Origin: Nitrospira sp. UW-LDO-01
GTDB taxonomy: Bacteria > Nitrospirota > Nitrospiria > Nitrospirales > Nitrospiraceae
Assembly: GCA_002254365.1 (NCBI GenBank)
Contig: NIUT01000073.1
Span: 1-35,949, forward strand
Reading direction: 5' to 3'
DNA length: 35,949 nt
Shown here: positions 1-9,898 of the stretch, in pieces
Numbering within the stretch: the first letter of the stretch is position 1
Layout: each line of letters opens with the position of its first letter
Made by a program: the position numbers and the translations under genes
Notes under the pieces: generated by a model
Seen by the model: the letters and a program-made list of their open reading frames with translations, nothing else
Told to the model about the DNA's origin: nothing
Databases searched by the model: none

Positions 1-3000
1 TTTGATTGGGCGGACTTTTTCGAGAGTGTCAGTTCGGTCGACAAGGTTCTGCGGAAGGATTCCCGCTATGCCGAGATGGATTTTGTCACGCGGGACACGT
101 ACCGTCATGCGATTGAGGATCTCTCGCGCGGTACAGGTTTGACCGAACTCGACGTGGCCACACGGGTCATGGACCGTGCCGGACTGGCTGGGACCGAGCC
201 GTACGCACCTGAGTCGTCAGAGCGGGAGCGCCATACCGATCCCGGTTATTACCTGATCTCTCGGGGCCGCATGGCACTTGAACGCGAGCTCGGTTACCGA
301 CTGTCCTGGAAATGTCGGATTCTGCGTGAGCTCGTCCGGGCGCCGACTGTGGGCTATTTGGGATCACTCGCCGTTCTGACCGCCATCGTCCTGTCTTTTC
401 CCCTCTGGCATGCGGCTGTAACCGGGGTACCCGTGGCAGGTCTGGTCTGTCTCGGGCTCCTTGCGCTCGTGCCGGCCTCTGACTTGGCCATGGCGCTTAT
501 CAATCGTATGGTGATGGCCATCCTCGGGCCCCGGTCGTTACCCCGGATGGCATTGAGGAACGGCATTCCCAAAGAGTTGCGCACGATGGTGGTGGTTCCC
601 ACCTTGCTGATGAGCCGGCAGGGTATTGACGAGCTGGTTGAACGATTAGAAGTGCACTATCTGGCAAATGCGGATGATGATCTGCGCTTCGCCTTGCTTT
701 CAGACTGGAGAGATGCCTCCAGCGAGAGTATCCCGGGTGATGCGGAACTACTGGCCACCGCAGTGGAGGGGATCGCGCATCTGAACAAGCGGTACGGGCC
801 AGCTGCCAGCGGCGGTTCACGGTTTGTCCTGTTGCACCGCAGGCGAGTCTGGAACGAGTCCGAACAAGTGTGGATGGGATGGGAACGCAAACGGGGCAAA
901 CTGCATGAGTTGAATCAATGGCTCCGTGGCTCGACAAGCACCACGTTTATGTCCGTCGGGGGGCAGGTTCCTGAGCCGATTCCGTCGGTCCGGTTCGTCA
1001 TCACGCTGGATGCGGATACCAGGTTACCTCGTGGAGCCGCCCATCGGTTAATCGGCACCATGGCGCACCCTCTGAATCGATCGCAATTCGATCCGCAGGC
1101 CGGACTTGTGCGTGAAGGGTATGGGATCGTGCAGCCGAGGATTACACCGTCGCTCCCGGCCAGCGGGGAGGGCTCATATTTTCAACAGACCTTTTCCGGA
1201 CCCAGTGGGATCGATCCCTACGCATCGGCTGTGTCCGATGTGTATCAGGACTTATTTCACGAAGGATCCTACACGGGCAAAGGCATTTACGAGATCGACG
1301 CGTTCGAGGCGGCGTTGGCAGGGAAGGTGCCGGACAATGCGATGCTCAGTCACGATCTCTTCGAAGGATTGTTCGCACGCGCGGCCTTGGCAACGGACAT
1401 CGAGCTCTTCGAAGCGTTTCCTGCCCACTACGAAGCGGCGGCGGCCAGGCAGCACCGATGGGCACGCGGTGATTGGCAGTTGCTGCCCTGGTTATTCGGA
1501 CGAGTGTATACGGGGTCTGAGCCGTCTCGTGCGGTGGTGATTCCGGGCATCGGCCGTTGGAAGATCCTTGATAATCTCCGTCGTACTTTGGTGGCTCCCA
1601 CAGCATTTCTGACACTGATCGTCGGATGGATACTCCCGGAACAATCGGCCTGGGTCTGGTCCGGGTTTATTCTGATCACGATCGCGACTCCCTCGCTGTT
1701 CTCCTTTGTGCTCGGGCTCTACCCACGCCGATCAGGCATTGACTGGCGCAGCCATTTTCGTGGAACCGCCGGCGACCTGATATTGGCCGCGAGGCAGATC
1801 TTGTTGAACGTCACGTTCCTTGTGCATCAGGCCTGGCTCATGACGGATGCCATCCTTCGTACACTCGTCCGGCTCCTCTTCACACATCGGAGGATGTTGG
1901 AATGGGTGACAGCGGCTCAAGCTGAGGCGGCCTACACGTCGGACTTGACCGGAATGTATCGGCGTATGGTAGGCGCGGTGGCACTCGCCTTCATGGCAGC
2001 TGGTGGGATGGCCGTATTGGGGGGCGATGAGTCTTGGATTGTTGCGTCCCCGTTCCTGCTGCTTTGGATCGCAGCCCCCGTTATGGCCCGGTGGGTCAGC
2101 CTGCCGCCTCGAGAGGTCGGGGCTGGGCCGGTGTCTCCAGCCGATGCGCGGATGCTCCGCTTGATTGGACGCCAGACCTGGCGGTTTTTCGAAACGTTCG
2201 TTTCGCCCGAGGACCATGCGCTTCCGCCTGATAATTTTCAAGAAGATCCGAAACCCGTCGTGGCGCATCGCACATCACCGACCAACATCGGACTCTATCT
2301 GCTGTCCACGCTGGCGGCTCGTGATCTAGGCTGGATAGGAACTCTCGACGCCAGCGAACGGCTGGAAACCACGATGGAGACCATGAACCGTCTCGAGCTG
2401 TGTCGTGGGCATTTCTACAATTGGTACGACACACGTACTCTTCATCCTCTCGATCCGAAGTATGTATCTTCCGTCGATAGTGGAAACCTCGCGGGACATT
2501 TGTTAGTCGTGGGGAACGGATGCCGCGAGTTGATTCAGCAATGTTCCATCAACGGCGATATGTTTGCCGGAATCGATGATGCCATTCAACTGCTACGCAA
2601 TGCATTGGAGAAGATTCCAGACCAGCGACAGACCCACACTGTGACCATGAAGCAGTTGAGCCACGCCGTCGAGGTGTTGGCCATGGCGCTCTTGTCGAGG
2701 CCGATCGACGCCGCCGGCTGGACCGCCAGGTTTGGCAAGCTCACCACTCTGTCTCATACTGTCTCGGATATGGCTCAGGCACTCAGCCAGGAGTGCGGTG
2801 ATGAGCCAGCGGGGGAGTTGCGCGCCTGGGCCGATGCAGCCCGGGCATGCGTGGAAAGCCACAAGCGGGATGTGGAACTCTTGCTACCATGGGTCCGCTT
2901 CAGTGCGAAAGACCGCGCGGCCATGTTCGACCATCCGTCGGGCCCATCGCCGGAGTGGGCGGTGATCGAGCCGTTCTTTCATCCCCTTCCGACACTAGCT

Positions 3001-6000
3001 ACCGCGCCCGCACGGTTCGCGGCCGCGCTCCGTGCGCTTGATCGCTTGCGGGAACAGTTGCTCAGTCGTCCTTCCCAGGATCGGACTACCTTGGCAAGAG
3101 TCACCTTGCTGGCTGATGCCATCCGGCAATCGGTCGCGGATATCACGGCCTTGGCCCGCCGTCTGGCGGCGATCGCACAGAATGCGGAGCATATGGTTCA
3201 CACCATGGATTTCACGTTTCTCTTCGATCCCACACGCAAACTGTTGTCCATCGGCTATCGCGTGCCAGAGAACAGCCTGGATCCCAGTTGCTACGACTTG
3301 CTGGCGTCGGAGGCCAGATTGGCGAGCTTTATCGCCATCGCTAAGGGCGACGTGCCGTCATCGCATTGGTTTCACCTGGGCCGTGCCCTGACGCCAGTGG
3401 GAGACGGTTCGGCGCTCGTGTCCTGGTCGGGCTCCATCTTTGAATACCTCATGCCGGCGTTGGTGATGCGTTTTCCTGCAGGCAGCTTGCTGTGCCGGAC
3501 GTATGACCTGATCGTCCATCGGCAGATTCAATACGGTCGAGAGCGAGGCGTGCCCTGGGGTGTTTCGGAGTCGGCCTATTATGCGCGCGATCTCGATCTG
3601 ACGTACCAGTATTCCAGTTTTGGTGTGCCGGGTCTGGGGCTCAAGCGAGGCCTCAGTGAGGATGTCGTCGTCGCGCCCTATGCCACAGCACTCGCAGCGA
3701 TGATCAATCCCACGGAAGCCACACAAAGCTTTGGGCGTCTCGCCGAGGCCGGAGGGAAAGGGACCTATGGGTTCTACGAAGCGCTGGATTATACGGGGAC
3801 ACGGATACCGGAAGGAAAGGACGTGGCCATCGTGCGGGCCTATATGTCCCATCATCAAGGCATGACGTTGGTCTCGATCGCGAATGTTCTGAACAATGGA
3901 CTGATGAGGGACCGTTTTCATGCCGAGCCGATCATCCGGGCTACCGAACTTCTGCTTCAGGAACGGACTCCGCGCGACGTGCCGGTGACGCGCCCTCGCG
4001 CGGAAGAAGTCGCTGCCGCAGCGCAAGTCCGCGATCTCATACCGCCCGTCATGCGGCGATTTACCTCGCCGCATGAGGTCACTCCGCGGACACATCTGCT
4101 ATCCAATGGGCAGTATGCGGTCATGCTGACCACTGCCGGTTCGGGGTATAGCCGGTGGCGGGATATTGCAGTGACACGTTGGCGCGAGGATGCGACGCGG
4201 GACTGCTGGGGTTCTTATATTTTTCTGCGCGATATCCAAACTGGGTCTGTATGGTCGGCCGGTTATCAGCCTAGTGGCGTCGATGCCGACGACTATGAGG
4301 TGTCTTTTACCGAAGAACGGGCCGAAATTATCCGGCGGGACGGCGACTGGAACACGACGCTCGACGTGGTAGTGTCGTCAGAGGATGATGCCGAAGTGCG
4401 ACGCATCTCCGTGACCAATATGGGAACCAGCACGTGCGAGCTACAAGTGACTTCCTACGCCGAGTTGTCCTTGGCTCCACAGGCCGCCGATGTGGCCCAT
4501 CCGGCTTTTGGCAATCTCTTTGTGCAGACGGAATTCGTGCCGGAGGTCGGCGCGTTACTTGCCACGCGTCGCAGGCGATCGGATGAAGAAGCGGCGGTGT
4601 GGGTGGTCCAGGTGGTGGTGGTCGAAGGAGACACGGTGGGCCCCCTGCAATATGAAACGGATCGTGCCCGGTTTCTCGGACGCGGACACCATATTCGCAC
4701 GGCGGTCTCGATGGACGGTGGGCGACCGCTCTCGAATACTGTCGGATCCGTGCTTGATCCAGTAATGAGCTTGCGCCGCACGGTGCGTGTGTCTCCGGGC
4801 GAGACGGTGCGGGTCGTGTTTTCGACCATTGTCGGCCCAACTCGCGATCACGTGTTGGAGCTGGCCGACAAGTACAGCGCCCCAACAGTATTTGAGCGTG
4901 CCCTGTCGCTGGCCTGGACGCAAGCGCGAGTGCAACTGCATCACCTCGGTATTGAGAATGACGAGGCGCAATTGTTCCAGCAATTGGCCAACGCGGTACT
5001 GTACGCCGATGCTTCGCTGCGGCCGTCTTCCGAAACACTGCGTCAGCGCACGGTGGATCGCGCGGCACTGTGGGCGCATGGCATCTCAGGCGATCTGCCC
5101 ATCGTATTGACATGCATCGACAAGGCGGACGATGTCGACATCGTCCGGCAATTGCTCCGAGCGCATGAATACTGGCGCATGAGGCAATTATCAACCGATG
5201 TGATCATCCTGAATGAGAAGGCCTCGTCGTATGAGCAGGGATTGCAAGGTTCGCTGGAAGGGCTTGTGCGCGGCAGCCGGCTGCGCCTCTGCCCGGATAC
5301 CGGCGGGGCACGAGGCAGTATTTATCTTCTGCGGACTGACATACTCTCAGAGCAGGATCGGTTGTTGCTGCAGCAGGTCGCTCGTGTCGTCTTGCTCGGC
5401 CGGCGCGGCACGTTGGTGGAGCAGGTGACTCGTTTACAGCGCAGGCATCATGTGGCGCCATTGAATCTGCCAATGCGGCGTGCCGTCAGACGGCTGGATG
5501 TGCCGTTGCCTGAGCGAGAGCTCGAATTCTTCAACGGCTTGGGCGGCTTCGCAGACGGTGGGCGTGAATATGTCACGATTCTCGGCGAAGGACTTCGGAC
5601 GCCACGACCCTGGATCAACGTCATCGCGAACCCGTCGTTCGGGTTTCTCGTGTCCGAGTCTGGATCCGGGTTTACCTGGTCGCTGAACAGCCACGAGAAT
5701 CAGCTGACGCCGTGGTCAAACGATCCGGTGACCGATCCGTCGGGTGAGATGCTCTATATCCGCGATGACGATTCCGGAGAGATCTGGAGTCCAACGGCGC
5801 TGCCGATTCGCGACGAGATGGCACCCTATATGGCTTGTCATGGACAGGGCTATAGCCGATTTCATCATGGTTCACACGGTGTCCTGGCCGAATTGCTGCA
5901 ATTTGTGCCGCTTGACGATCCGATCAAGATCTCCCGATTGAGGCTGCACAATATGTCCGGTCGCCCTCGTCGTCTTACAATCACGGCCTATGTGGAGTGG

Positions 6001-7923
6001 GTGCTGGGGAGTTCCCGCAGTGCGTCCGCACCGTACATTCTCACGGAGAGCGATCCGGTGACCGGAGCGCTGTGTGCGCGCAGTATGTTGGGCGGCGAGT
6101 TTGCTGGGCGCATCGCATTTACCGATCTTGCCGGAACACAGACCTCGTGGACCGGTGATCGCACGGAATTTCTGGGCCGTAATGGAACCGTTGAGCGCCC
6201 TCTGGCGCTGGAAACGGGAGATGCATTATCCGGGAATGTCGGAGCGGGTCTTGACCCTTGTGGGGCCCTTCAACGGTCGATCGAGTTGGAGGCCGGCGAA
6301 TGTGCTGAAGTCATCTGGCTCTTTGGACAGACAGCGGAGAGCGCGCAAGCTCGTTTGCTACTGAACCGCTATCGGGGGGCAGACGTGGACGCGCTTTTGG
6401 GTGAGGTTACTCGTCGGTGGGACGACCTGTTGGGTGTTGTCCAGGTTCAGACGCCGGAGCACACCATGGATATCCTGTTGAATCGCTGGGCGCTCTATCA
6501 GACGCTGGTGTGCCGTGTGTGGGCACGTGCGGCGTTCTATCAGTTGAGTGGGGCCTATGGGTTTCGCGATCAACTTCAAGATGTCATGGCCCTGAGTGTG
6601 GCCGCGCGCGATGTCACGCGTGAGCATCTGCTTCGGGCTGCTGCACGGCAGTTCGCCGAAGGGGACGTTCAACATTGGTGGCATCCTCCATCTGGACGCG
6701 GTGTGCGGACCCGCATTTCCGATGATCTGCTCTGGTTGCCGTATGCGGTGATCCAGTTTCTGGAAGTGACGGGCGACATGAGCGTGCTAGACGAAATGGT
6801 GCCTTTCCTGGAAGGCCCGGTGTTAGCCGAGGGGCAACAGGAATCCTATTTTGAACCACATGTATCCCAGACGCATGCCACTCTCTTTGAACACTGCGCG
6901 CGTGCGTTGGACCGCAGTCTTCTCATTGGCAGTCATGGCCTTCCGCTCATGGGTACGGGAGATTGGAATGACGGGATGAACCGTGTAGGCCAGCAAGGCA
7001 AGGGAGAAAGTGTCTGGCTCGGTTGGTTTCTGCATGCCGTGCTCTGGGAGTTCGCGAAGCTGGCGGCTCGGCGCGGTGAGCGCGCGCGTGCCGAAACCTG
7101 GCGGCTCCATGTGAGTGCGTTGAAGGCCGCGATCGAGCGAGACGGGTGGGACGGAGAATGGTATCGCCGCGGGTACTTCGATGATGGGACGCCGCTCGGT
7201 TCCGCTGCAGAGGAAGAATGCCGTATCGATTCGATCGCCCAGTCCTGGGGTGTGATCAGCGGCGCGGCAGATCCGGACCGTGGGGCACGTGCCATGGCCG
7301 CAGTGGAGCGGCATCTCGTCAACCGGCGCGATGGACTTATCCGTCTGCTGACACCACCCTTTGATCACATGTCGAGGGATCCTGGCTATATCAAAGGCTA
7401 TGTTCCTGGCGTACGAGAAAACGGTGGTCAATATACTCACGCGGCGGTTTGGAGCGTACTGGCGTTCGCGGCGTTGGGTGAGGGGGACAAGGCTGGCGAG
7501 TTGTTCCGCATGTTGAACCCTGTTTATCGGATCTCATCGCGAGCGAGCGTCCAGCGTTACAAAGTCGAGCCCTACGTCATCGCCGGCGATGTGTATGCCG
7601 AGCCGCCGCATGTCGGACGGGGAGGATGGACTTGGTACAGCGGGGCAGCTGGTTGGCTCTACCGGGCCGGTCTGGAATGGATGCTCGGTTTCCGCTTGCG
7701 CGGCGCCACGCTCCTCCTGGATCCCTGTGTTCCACGTCACTGGCCGAGGTACTCGATCCGTTTCCGGTATCATGCGGCCATCTACGACATTACGGTGGAC
7801 AATCCGGGCCATGTGAGTCGCGGTGTGACACTGACGGAACTTGACGGCAAGCCAATAACCGACCGCGAGAACATCCCCCTCGTCAAGGACGGTGAACACC
7901 ACATTCGTGTCGTGTTGGGATGA
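1..7923 (+). CDS. ndvB: Cyclic beta-1,2-glucan synthetase (GT84-GH94), 5' end outside the window
   Basis: Large inner-membrane enzyme that polymerises UDP-glucose into beta-1,2-glucan, cyclises it and trims chain length with a phosphorylase domain. The frame is open from base 1, and the 25 codons before the first in-frame ATG (base 76) read like family sequence (DWADFFESV), so the real start lies upstream. Residues counted from that ATG: two membrane segments at about 90-145, the glycosyltransferase 84 domain with LDADT at 311-315 and the QHRW motif at 459-462, more membrane segments at about 500-550 and 635-680, a central region containing SHHQGMT, and a C-terminal GH94 domain with GTGDWNDGMN near 2293-2302, where the Asp of the WND triplet is the expected general acid. 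2,615 residues are visible from the ATG against roughly 2,800-2,900 for the family, so about 200 residues are missing. No frameshift. In Rhizobium, Agrobacterium and Brucella such glucans serve osmoadaptation and host contact; the role here is unknown. Confidence 0.93.
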   Translation, partial: FDWADFFESVSSVDKVLRKDSRYAEMDFVTRDTYRHAIEDLSRGTGLTELDVATRVMDRAGLAGTEPYAPESSERERHTDPGYYLISRGRMALERELGYRLSWKCRILRELVRAPTVGYLGSLAVLTAIVLSFPLWHAAVTGVPVAGLVCLGLLALVPASDLAMALINRMVMAILGPRSLPRMALRNGIPKELRTMVVVPTLLMSRQGIDELVERLEVHYLANADDDLRFALLSDWRDASSESIPGDAELLATAVEGIAHLNKRYGPAASGGSRFVLLHRRRVWNESEQVWMGWERKRGKLHELNQWLRGSTSTTFMSVGGQVPEPIPSVRFVITLDADTRLPRGAAHRLIGTMAHPLNRSQFDPQAGLVREGYGIVQPRITPSLPASGEGSYFQQTFSGPSGIDPYASAVSDVYQDLFHEGSYTGKGIYEIDAFEAALAGKVPDNAMLSHDLFEGLFARAALATDIELFEAFPAHYEAAAARQHRWARGDWQLLPWLFGRVYTGSEPSRAVVIPGIGRWKILDNLRRTLVAPTAFLTLIVGWILPEQSAWVWSGFILITIATPSLFSFVLGLYPRRSGIDWRSHFRGTAGDLILAARQILLNVTFLVHQAWLMTDAILRTLVRLLFTHRRMLEWVTAAQAEAAYTSDLTGMYRRMVGAVALAFMAAGGMAVLGGDESWIVASPFLLLWIAAPVMARWVSLPPREVGAGPVSPADARMLRLIGRQTWRFFETFVSPEDHALPPDNFQEDPKPVVAHRTSPTNIGLYLLSTLAARDLGWIGTLDASERLETTMETMNRLELCRGHFYNWYDTRTLHPLDPKYVSSVDSGNLAGHLLVVGNGCRELIQQCSINGDMFAGIDDAIQLLRNALEKIPDQRQTHTVTMKQLSHAVEVLAMALLSRPIDAAGWTARFGKLTTLSHTVSDMAQALSQECGDEPAGELRAWADAARACVESHKRDVELLLPWVRFSAKDRAAMFDHPSGPSPEWAVIEPFFHPLPTLATAPARFAAALRALDRLREQLLSRPSQDRTTLARVTLLADAIRQSVADITALARRLAAIAQNAEHMVHTMDFTFLFDPTRKLLSIGYRVPENSLDPSCYDLLASEARLASFIAIAKGDVPSSHWFHLGRALTPVGDGSALVSWSGSIFEYLMPALVMRFPAGSLLCRTYDLIVHRQIQYGRERGVPWGVSESAYYARDLDLTYQYSSFGVPGLGLKRGLSEDVVVAPYATALAAMINPTEATQSFGRLAEAGGKGTYGFYEALDYTGTRIPEGKDVAIVRAYMSHHQGMTLVSIANVLNNGLMRDRFHAEPIIRATELLLQERTPRDVPVTRPRAEEVAAAAQVRDLIPPVMRRFTSPHEVTPRTHLLSNGQYAVMLTTAGSGYSRWRDIAVTRWREDATRDCWGSYIFLRDIQTGSVWSAGYQPSGVDADDYEVSFTEERAEIIRRDGDWNTTLDVVVSSEDDAEVRRISVTNMGTSTCELQVTSYAELSLAPQAADVAHPAFGNLFVQTEFVPEVGALLATRRRRSDEEAAVWVVQVVVVEGDTVGPLQYETDRARFLGRGHHIRTAVSMDGGRPLSNTVGSVLDPVMSLRRTVRVSPGETVRVVFSTIVGPTRDHVLELADKYSAPTVFERALSLAWTQARVQLHHLGIENDEAQLFQQLANAVLYADASLRPSSETLRQRTVDRAALWAHGISGDLPIVLTCIDKADDVDIVRQLLRAHEYWRMRQLSTDVIILNEKASSYEQGLQGSLEGLVRGSRLRLCPDTGGARGSIYLLRTDILSEQDRLLLQQVARVVLLGRRGTLVEQVTRLQRRHHVAPLNLPMRRAVRRLDVPLPERELEFFNGLGGFADGGREYVTILGEGLRTPRPWINVIANPSFGFLVSESGSGFTWSLNSHENQLTPWSNDPVTDPSGEMLYIRDDDSGEIWSPTALPIRDEMAPYMACHGQGYSRFHHGSHGVLAELLQFVPLDDPIKISRLRLHNMSGRPRRLTITAYVEWVLGSSRSASAPYILTESDPVTGALCARSMLGGEFAGRIAFTDLAGTQTSWTGDRTEFLGRNGTVERPLALETGDALSGNVGAGLDPCGALQRSIELEAGECAEVIWLFGQTAESAQARLLLNRYRGADVDALLGEVTRRWDDLLGVVQVQTPEHTMDILLNRWALYQTLVCRVWARAAFYQLSGAYGFRDQLQDVMALSVAARDVTREHLLRAAARQFAEGDVQHWWHPPSGRGVRTRISDDLLWLPYAVIQFLEVTGDMSVLDEMVPFLEGPVLAEGQQESYFEPHVSQTHATLFEHCARALDRSLLIGSHGLPLMGTGDWNDGMNRVGQQGKGESVWLGWFLHAVLWEFAKLAARRGERARAETWRLHVSALKAAIERDGWDGEWYRRGYFDDGTPLGSAAEEECRIDSIAQSWGVISGAADPDRGARAMAAVERHLVNRRDGLIRLLTPPFDHMSRDPGYIKGYVPGVRENGGQYTHAAVWSVLAFAALGEGDKAGELFRMLNPVYRISSRASVQRYKVEPYVIAGDVYAEPPHVGRGGWTWYSGAAGWLYRAGLEWMLGFRLRGATLLLDPCVPRHWPRYSIRFRYHAAIYDITVDNPGHVSRGVTLTELDGKPITDRENIPLVKDGEHHIRVVLG

Positions 7924-8286
7924 TCAACCCGGAGGGATCGTGATTCGCCCTCGTGGCGATATTCATTCGTCAGCGTCATCAGCATCGGGCGTTTCATTCT
8001 ACGTTTTCTCGGCTTATGGCGCTGGTGTCTTTCAACCACCGGAATTCTCGATGGATTGCATTGCACGGTCTTCGCTTGTACGACGAGTAGTTCTTCAATC
8101 ATCATCAAGAAATGGTGAAATGAGAGGAGACTCACATGCTCAATTGATGCTGGTTTCTCAGGAGCAGGTGGGATCGTCAGCGGTGGGCAAACGCGCCATC
8201 TCGGATCTTGATATCGAGGTTAGCCACACCAACAACCAGGCTATGCGGGAAGATGGCCTTTGACGATTTCAGCGAAGGGAGATCAC
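7924..8286. other. Intergenic stretch, no convincing gene
   Basis: About 360 bases between the glucan synthetase and the small secreted protein. A plus-strand frame runs through it, but it starts inside the preceding gene, has no ribosome-binding site and shows no protein-like pattern. A purine-rich stretch (gagaggag, near 8120) precedes an ATG that stops after three codons. I see no strong terminator or promoter. Confidence 0.5.
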
Positions 8287-8688
8287 ATGTTTATGTACGC
8301 ACTCGCTTTTGCAATTGTCCTTGGGTTTCCTCTGTCAGGTTTCGCACAATTTATCGATAGAGGTGAATATGTAGAGGTGTCAAAAGGTGTGAGGTTGTGC
8401 TCCAATGCCAGACTTGATACCTCGAAGGGGATGCTCGATCCGGAGAATCGCTTCTGGCGGGTCACGAGCATACCTCGCGCGAATCGTACGCAGACCGTTG
8501 ATGCATTTGTCCTTGAAAGTGCATACGATCGCAAAAGCGGCGAGACCACGCTCGAGGCGCGCCAATACGATGAGGGCTATGCCACTCTGTTTAAGAGAGC
8601 TACGGAGCAGAAGGGGATGCTCTTGATGGTCAGTCCAAGAGATGGTCAAGTTGAAGCGACCGTCGAGATTTGTAGAAAAATGCACTAA
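8287..8688 (+). CDS. Small secreted protein of unknown function
   Basis: 133-residue protein that I do not recognise. The ATG at 8287 is chosen because AAGGGAG (8275-8281) lies 5 bases before it; the frame is open further upstream without such a site. The N-terminus is a signal peptide: a hydrophobic run (YALAFAIVLGFPLSGFA) ending in an AxA-like cleavage site before QFIDRG, so the mature protein of about 113 residues should be periplasmic or exported. The mature part is mixed and charged, with two cysteines (in RLCSN and near the C-terminus in EICRKMH) that could form a disulfide. No membrane segment follows the signal. It stands alone, converging on the RRM gene. Confidence 0.7.
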   Translation: MFMYALAFAIVLGFPLSGFAQFIDRGEYVEVSKGVRLCSNARLDTSKGMLDPENRFWRVTSIPRANRTQTVDAFVLESAYDRKSGETTLEARQYDEGYATLFKRATEQKGMLLMVSPRDGQVEATVEICRKMH

Positions 8689-8884
8689 TTGTGGGTTCTC
8701 GGATCCAGCAGCCAACCTCAAGATCATCAGCGGATCTCATTTGATCAGAGTCAGCCGTGAAGTGTCCGGCGGATCAGTCTCAAGTCAGGATCGGATCGAA
8801 GCATAGGGTGCAATGTATGCTCATAAACTACTTCATTACTCAAAGGTCAGTAAGTCTTAAAACGCCTTTCCGTGCGCAACACCA

Positions 8885-9145
8885 TCAAGGCTTTTTCGCA
8901 TCACTGTGTTGGTTCAAGTTACTGTCTTCTGAGTAACGTATTGTGCCTTCTAAGGCGATGTCTGCGTTCCAGGCTTGCTCGCTTGAGTCCATTTGCACAA
9001 ATCCATAACCGGCTGACTCTCCAGGATATTTAGGTCTTACGACATGGACATGTGACACGGCGCCATAGGCCCACAGGAGGTTGCGGAGCCGATCGTCGGA
9101 AGTATTCTGGCGAAACCCGCCGACATACAAAACATGCTTACTCAT
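8885..9145 (-). CDS. RRM-domain RNA-binding protein (bacterial Rbp type)
   Basis: 86-residue protein made of a single RNA-recognition motif. RNP2 is LYVGGF near the N-terminus; RNP1 is GYGFVQM, with the usual aromatic residues in the middle; the loop pattern between them (DDRLRNLLWAYGAVSHVHVV) also fits. GAAGGA lies directly against an ATG at 9151 but six bases before the ATG at 9145, so translation should start at 9145 (MSKHVLYVGG). Bacterial single-RRM proteins bind RNA and are often cold-induced in cyanobacteria. The fourth strand after RNP1 looks shortened: the last 20 residues are polar, and the usual GR.L.V.A ending is missing. It lies 750 bases from a DEAD-box RNA helicase on the other strand, a pairing that suggests RNA remodelling. 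Confidence 0.88.
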   Translation of the reverse strand: MSKHVLYVGGFRQNTSDDRLRNLLWAYGAVSHVHVVRPKYPGESAGYGFVQMDSSEQAWNADIALEGTIRYSEDSNLNQHSDAKKP

Positions 9146-9513
9146 AGGCATTCCTTCTATGTTCGCACGGCGATTGCCAGTATGAATGAAGACTTCTACT
9201 GATCGTACGAGTCAAAAGAGGTAAAGACGAGGAGGTTAATCAGTCTCGCGGTGTATCGCAGCGTTGCTCGGGCTAGAGGATGTTGCGCGACAGATCTTTC
9301 GGCGAAAGCCCGTGGTCAAGCGGGTGCTGTGGGGAGTTTTTGACAGATGGGTACGTATGTGGCGACGGTGGGCGAACGTGCGAACTGGCAAACGGTAGGA
9401 CGGTACGTCCAGCGACAAGGGCAACCGCGCGAGGAGCTCCGACAGCTCCGCATGTTTTAGTTTTGTGATACCCCGCAGCTTGCTGGGGGGACCGTCATTC
9501 AGACAGACAAGCA
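9146..9513. other. Intergenic stretch, possibly degenerate mobile DNA
   Basis: Separates the RRM gene from the short repeat. A minus-strand frame (9236-9514, 92 codons) is rich in Arg, His and Thr and might be a decayed transposase piece, but no family motif can be named. A short hairpin of the form CCCC-GCAGC-TT-GCTG-GGGG lies at about 9472-9489. No gene is supported. Confidence 0.35.
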
Positions 9514-9652
9514 TTAGCAGTCTGCTGAAAAACTCAACATGTGTGCTTCGACAAGCTCAGCACGAACGGGAAACCCTCATAGGTTCAATGCTCTTCTCGC
9601 TCATCCTGAGGCTCTCGAAGGATGAGCAGAGGGTTTTTCAGCAGACTGTTAG
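9514..9652. repeat. MITE-like repeat with terminal inverted repeats (copy 1)
   Basis: 139-base element without a gene. The ends are inverted copies of about 22 bases (9514-9535 and 9631-9652) matching at about 19 positions, with the shared core CAGTCTGCTGAAAAAC. Inside are GCTTCGACAAGCTCAGCACG and a hairpin of 8 paired bases (CTCATCCT 9600-9607 with AGGATGAG 9619-9626). A diverged copy in the opposite orientation lies at 29159-29258. Terminal repeats, small size and more than one copy point to a non-autonomous element moved by an enzyme encoded elsewhere, or to a REP/BIME-like repeat. Confidence 0.75.
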
Positions 9653-9702
9653 ACATGAATATTGCAGACTATCGCGCAGAACTGCATCAATAGAGGAACC
9701 GG

Positions 9703-9731
9703 TTGACGTGGTGAGCGGCATGCTGTATGGT
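9703..9731 (+). promoter_or_regulatory. Sigma-70-type promoter of the DEAD-box helicase gene
   Basis: TTGACG at 9703-9708, a 17-base spacer and TATGGT at 9726-9731. The predicted transcript starts near 9738, leaving a leader of about 160 bases before the GTG start at 9899. The promoter lies only about 50 bases beyond the end of the short repeat. Confidence 0.65.
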
Positions 9732-9740
9732 AATACCACG

Positions 9741-9806
9741 TTTCTCTCGCGCTAGTCCGGCGAGAGAAATGCTTCAACCATAACGGACTTCGCGATCGCA
9801 TCGCGA
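9741..9806 (+). promoter_or_regulatory. Structured leader of the DEAD-box helicase mRNA
   Basis: Just after the predicted transcription start, a perfect 10-base-pair stem (TTTCTCTCGC at 9741-9750 with GCGAGAGAAA at 9760-9769) closes a 9-base loop. A second small hairpin follows, with TCGCGA at 9790-9795 repeated at 9801-9806 around a 5-base loop. Long structured leaders are typical of cold-shock and RNA-helicase genes. A regulatory role here is inferred; a simple transcript-stabilising hairpin is the alternative. Confidence 0.5.
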
Positions 9807-9898
9807 CCAGGTCCAGTTTGGAGCGGCACCCGCCCGGTTGTTTCTCCCCTCGGTTCTCTGATCCCGTCATAATGCGATCAAACTGAAAGGATAGTTTA

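Noticed and set aside
4328-5194. 288-codon open frame antisense to the glucan synthetase
   Set aside because: GC-rich coding DNA often leaves long antisense frames; the translation is Arg/Pro/His-rich, has no motif, and the sense frame is certain.
7892-8263. 123-codon plus-strand frame between the glucan synthetase and the secreted protein
   Set aside because: It begins inside the preceding gene, has no ribosome-binding site and no protein-like composition.
9236-9514. 92-codon minus-strand frame that might be a transposase relic
   Set aside because: Basic residues give a superficial resemblance to transposase N-termini, but no family motif can be pointed to.
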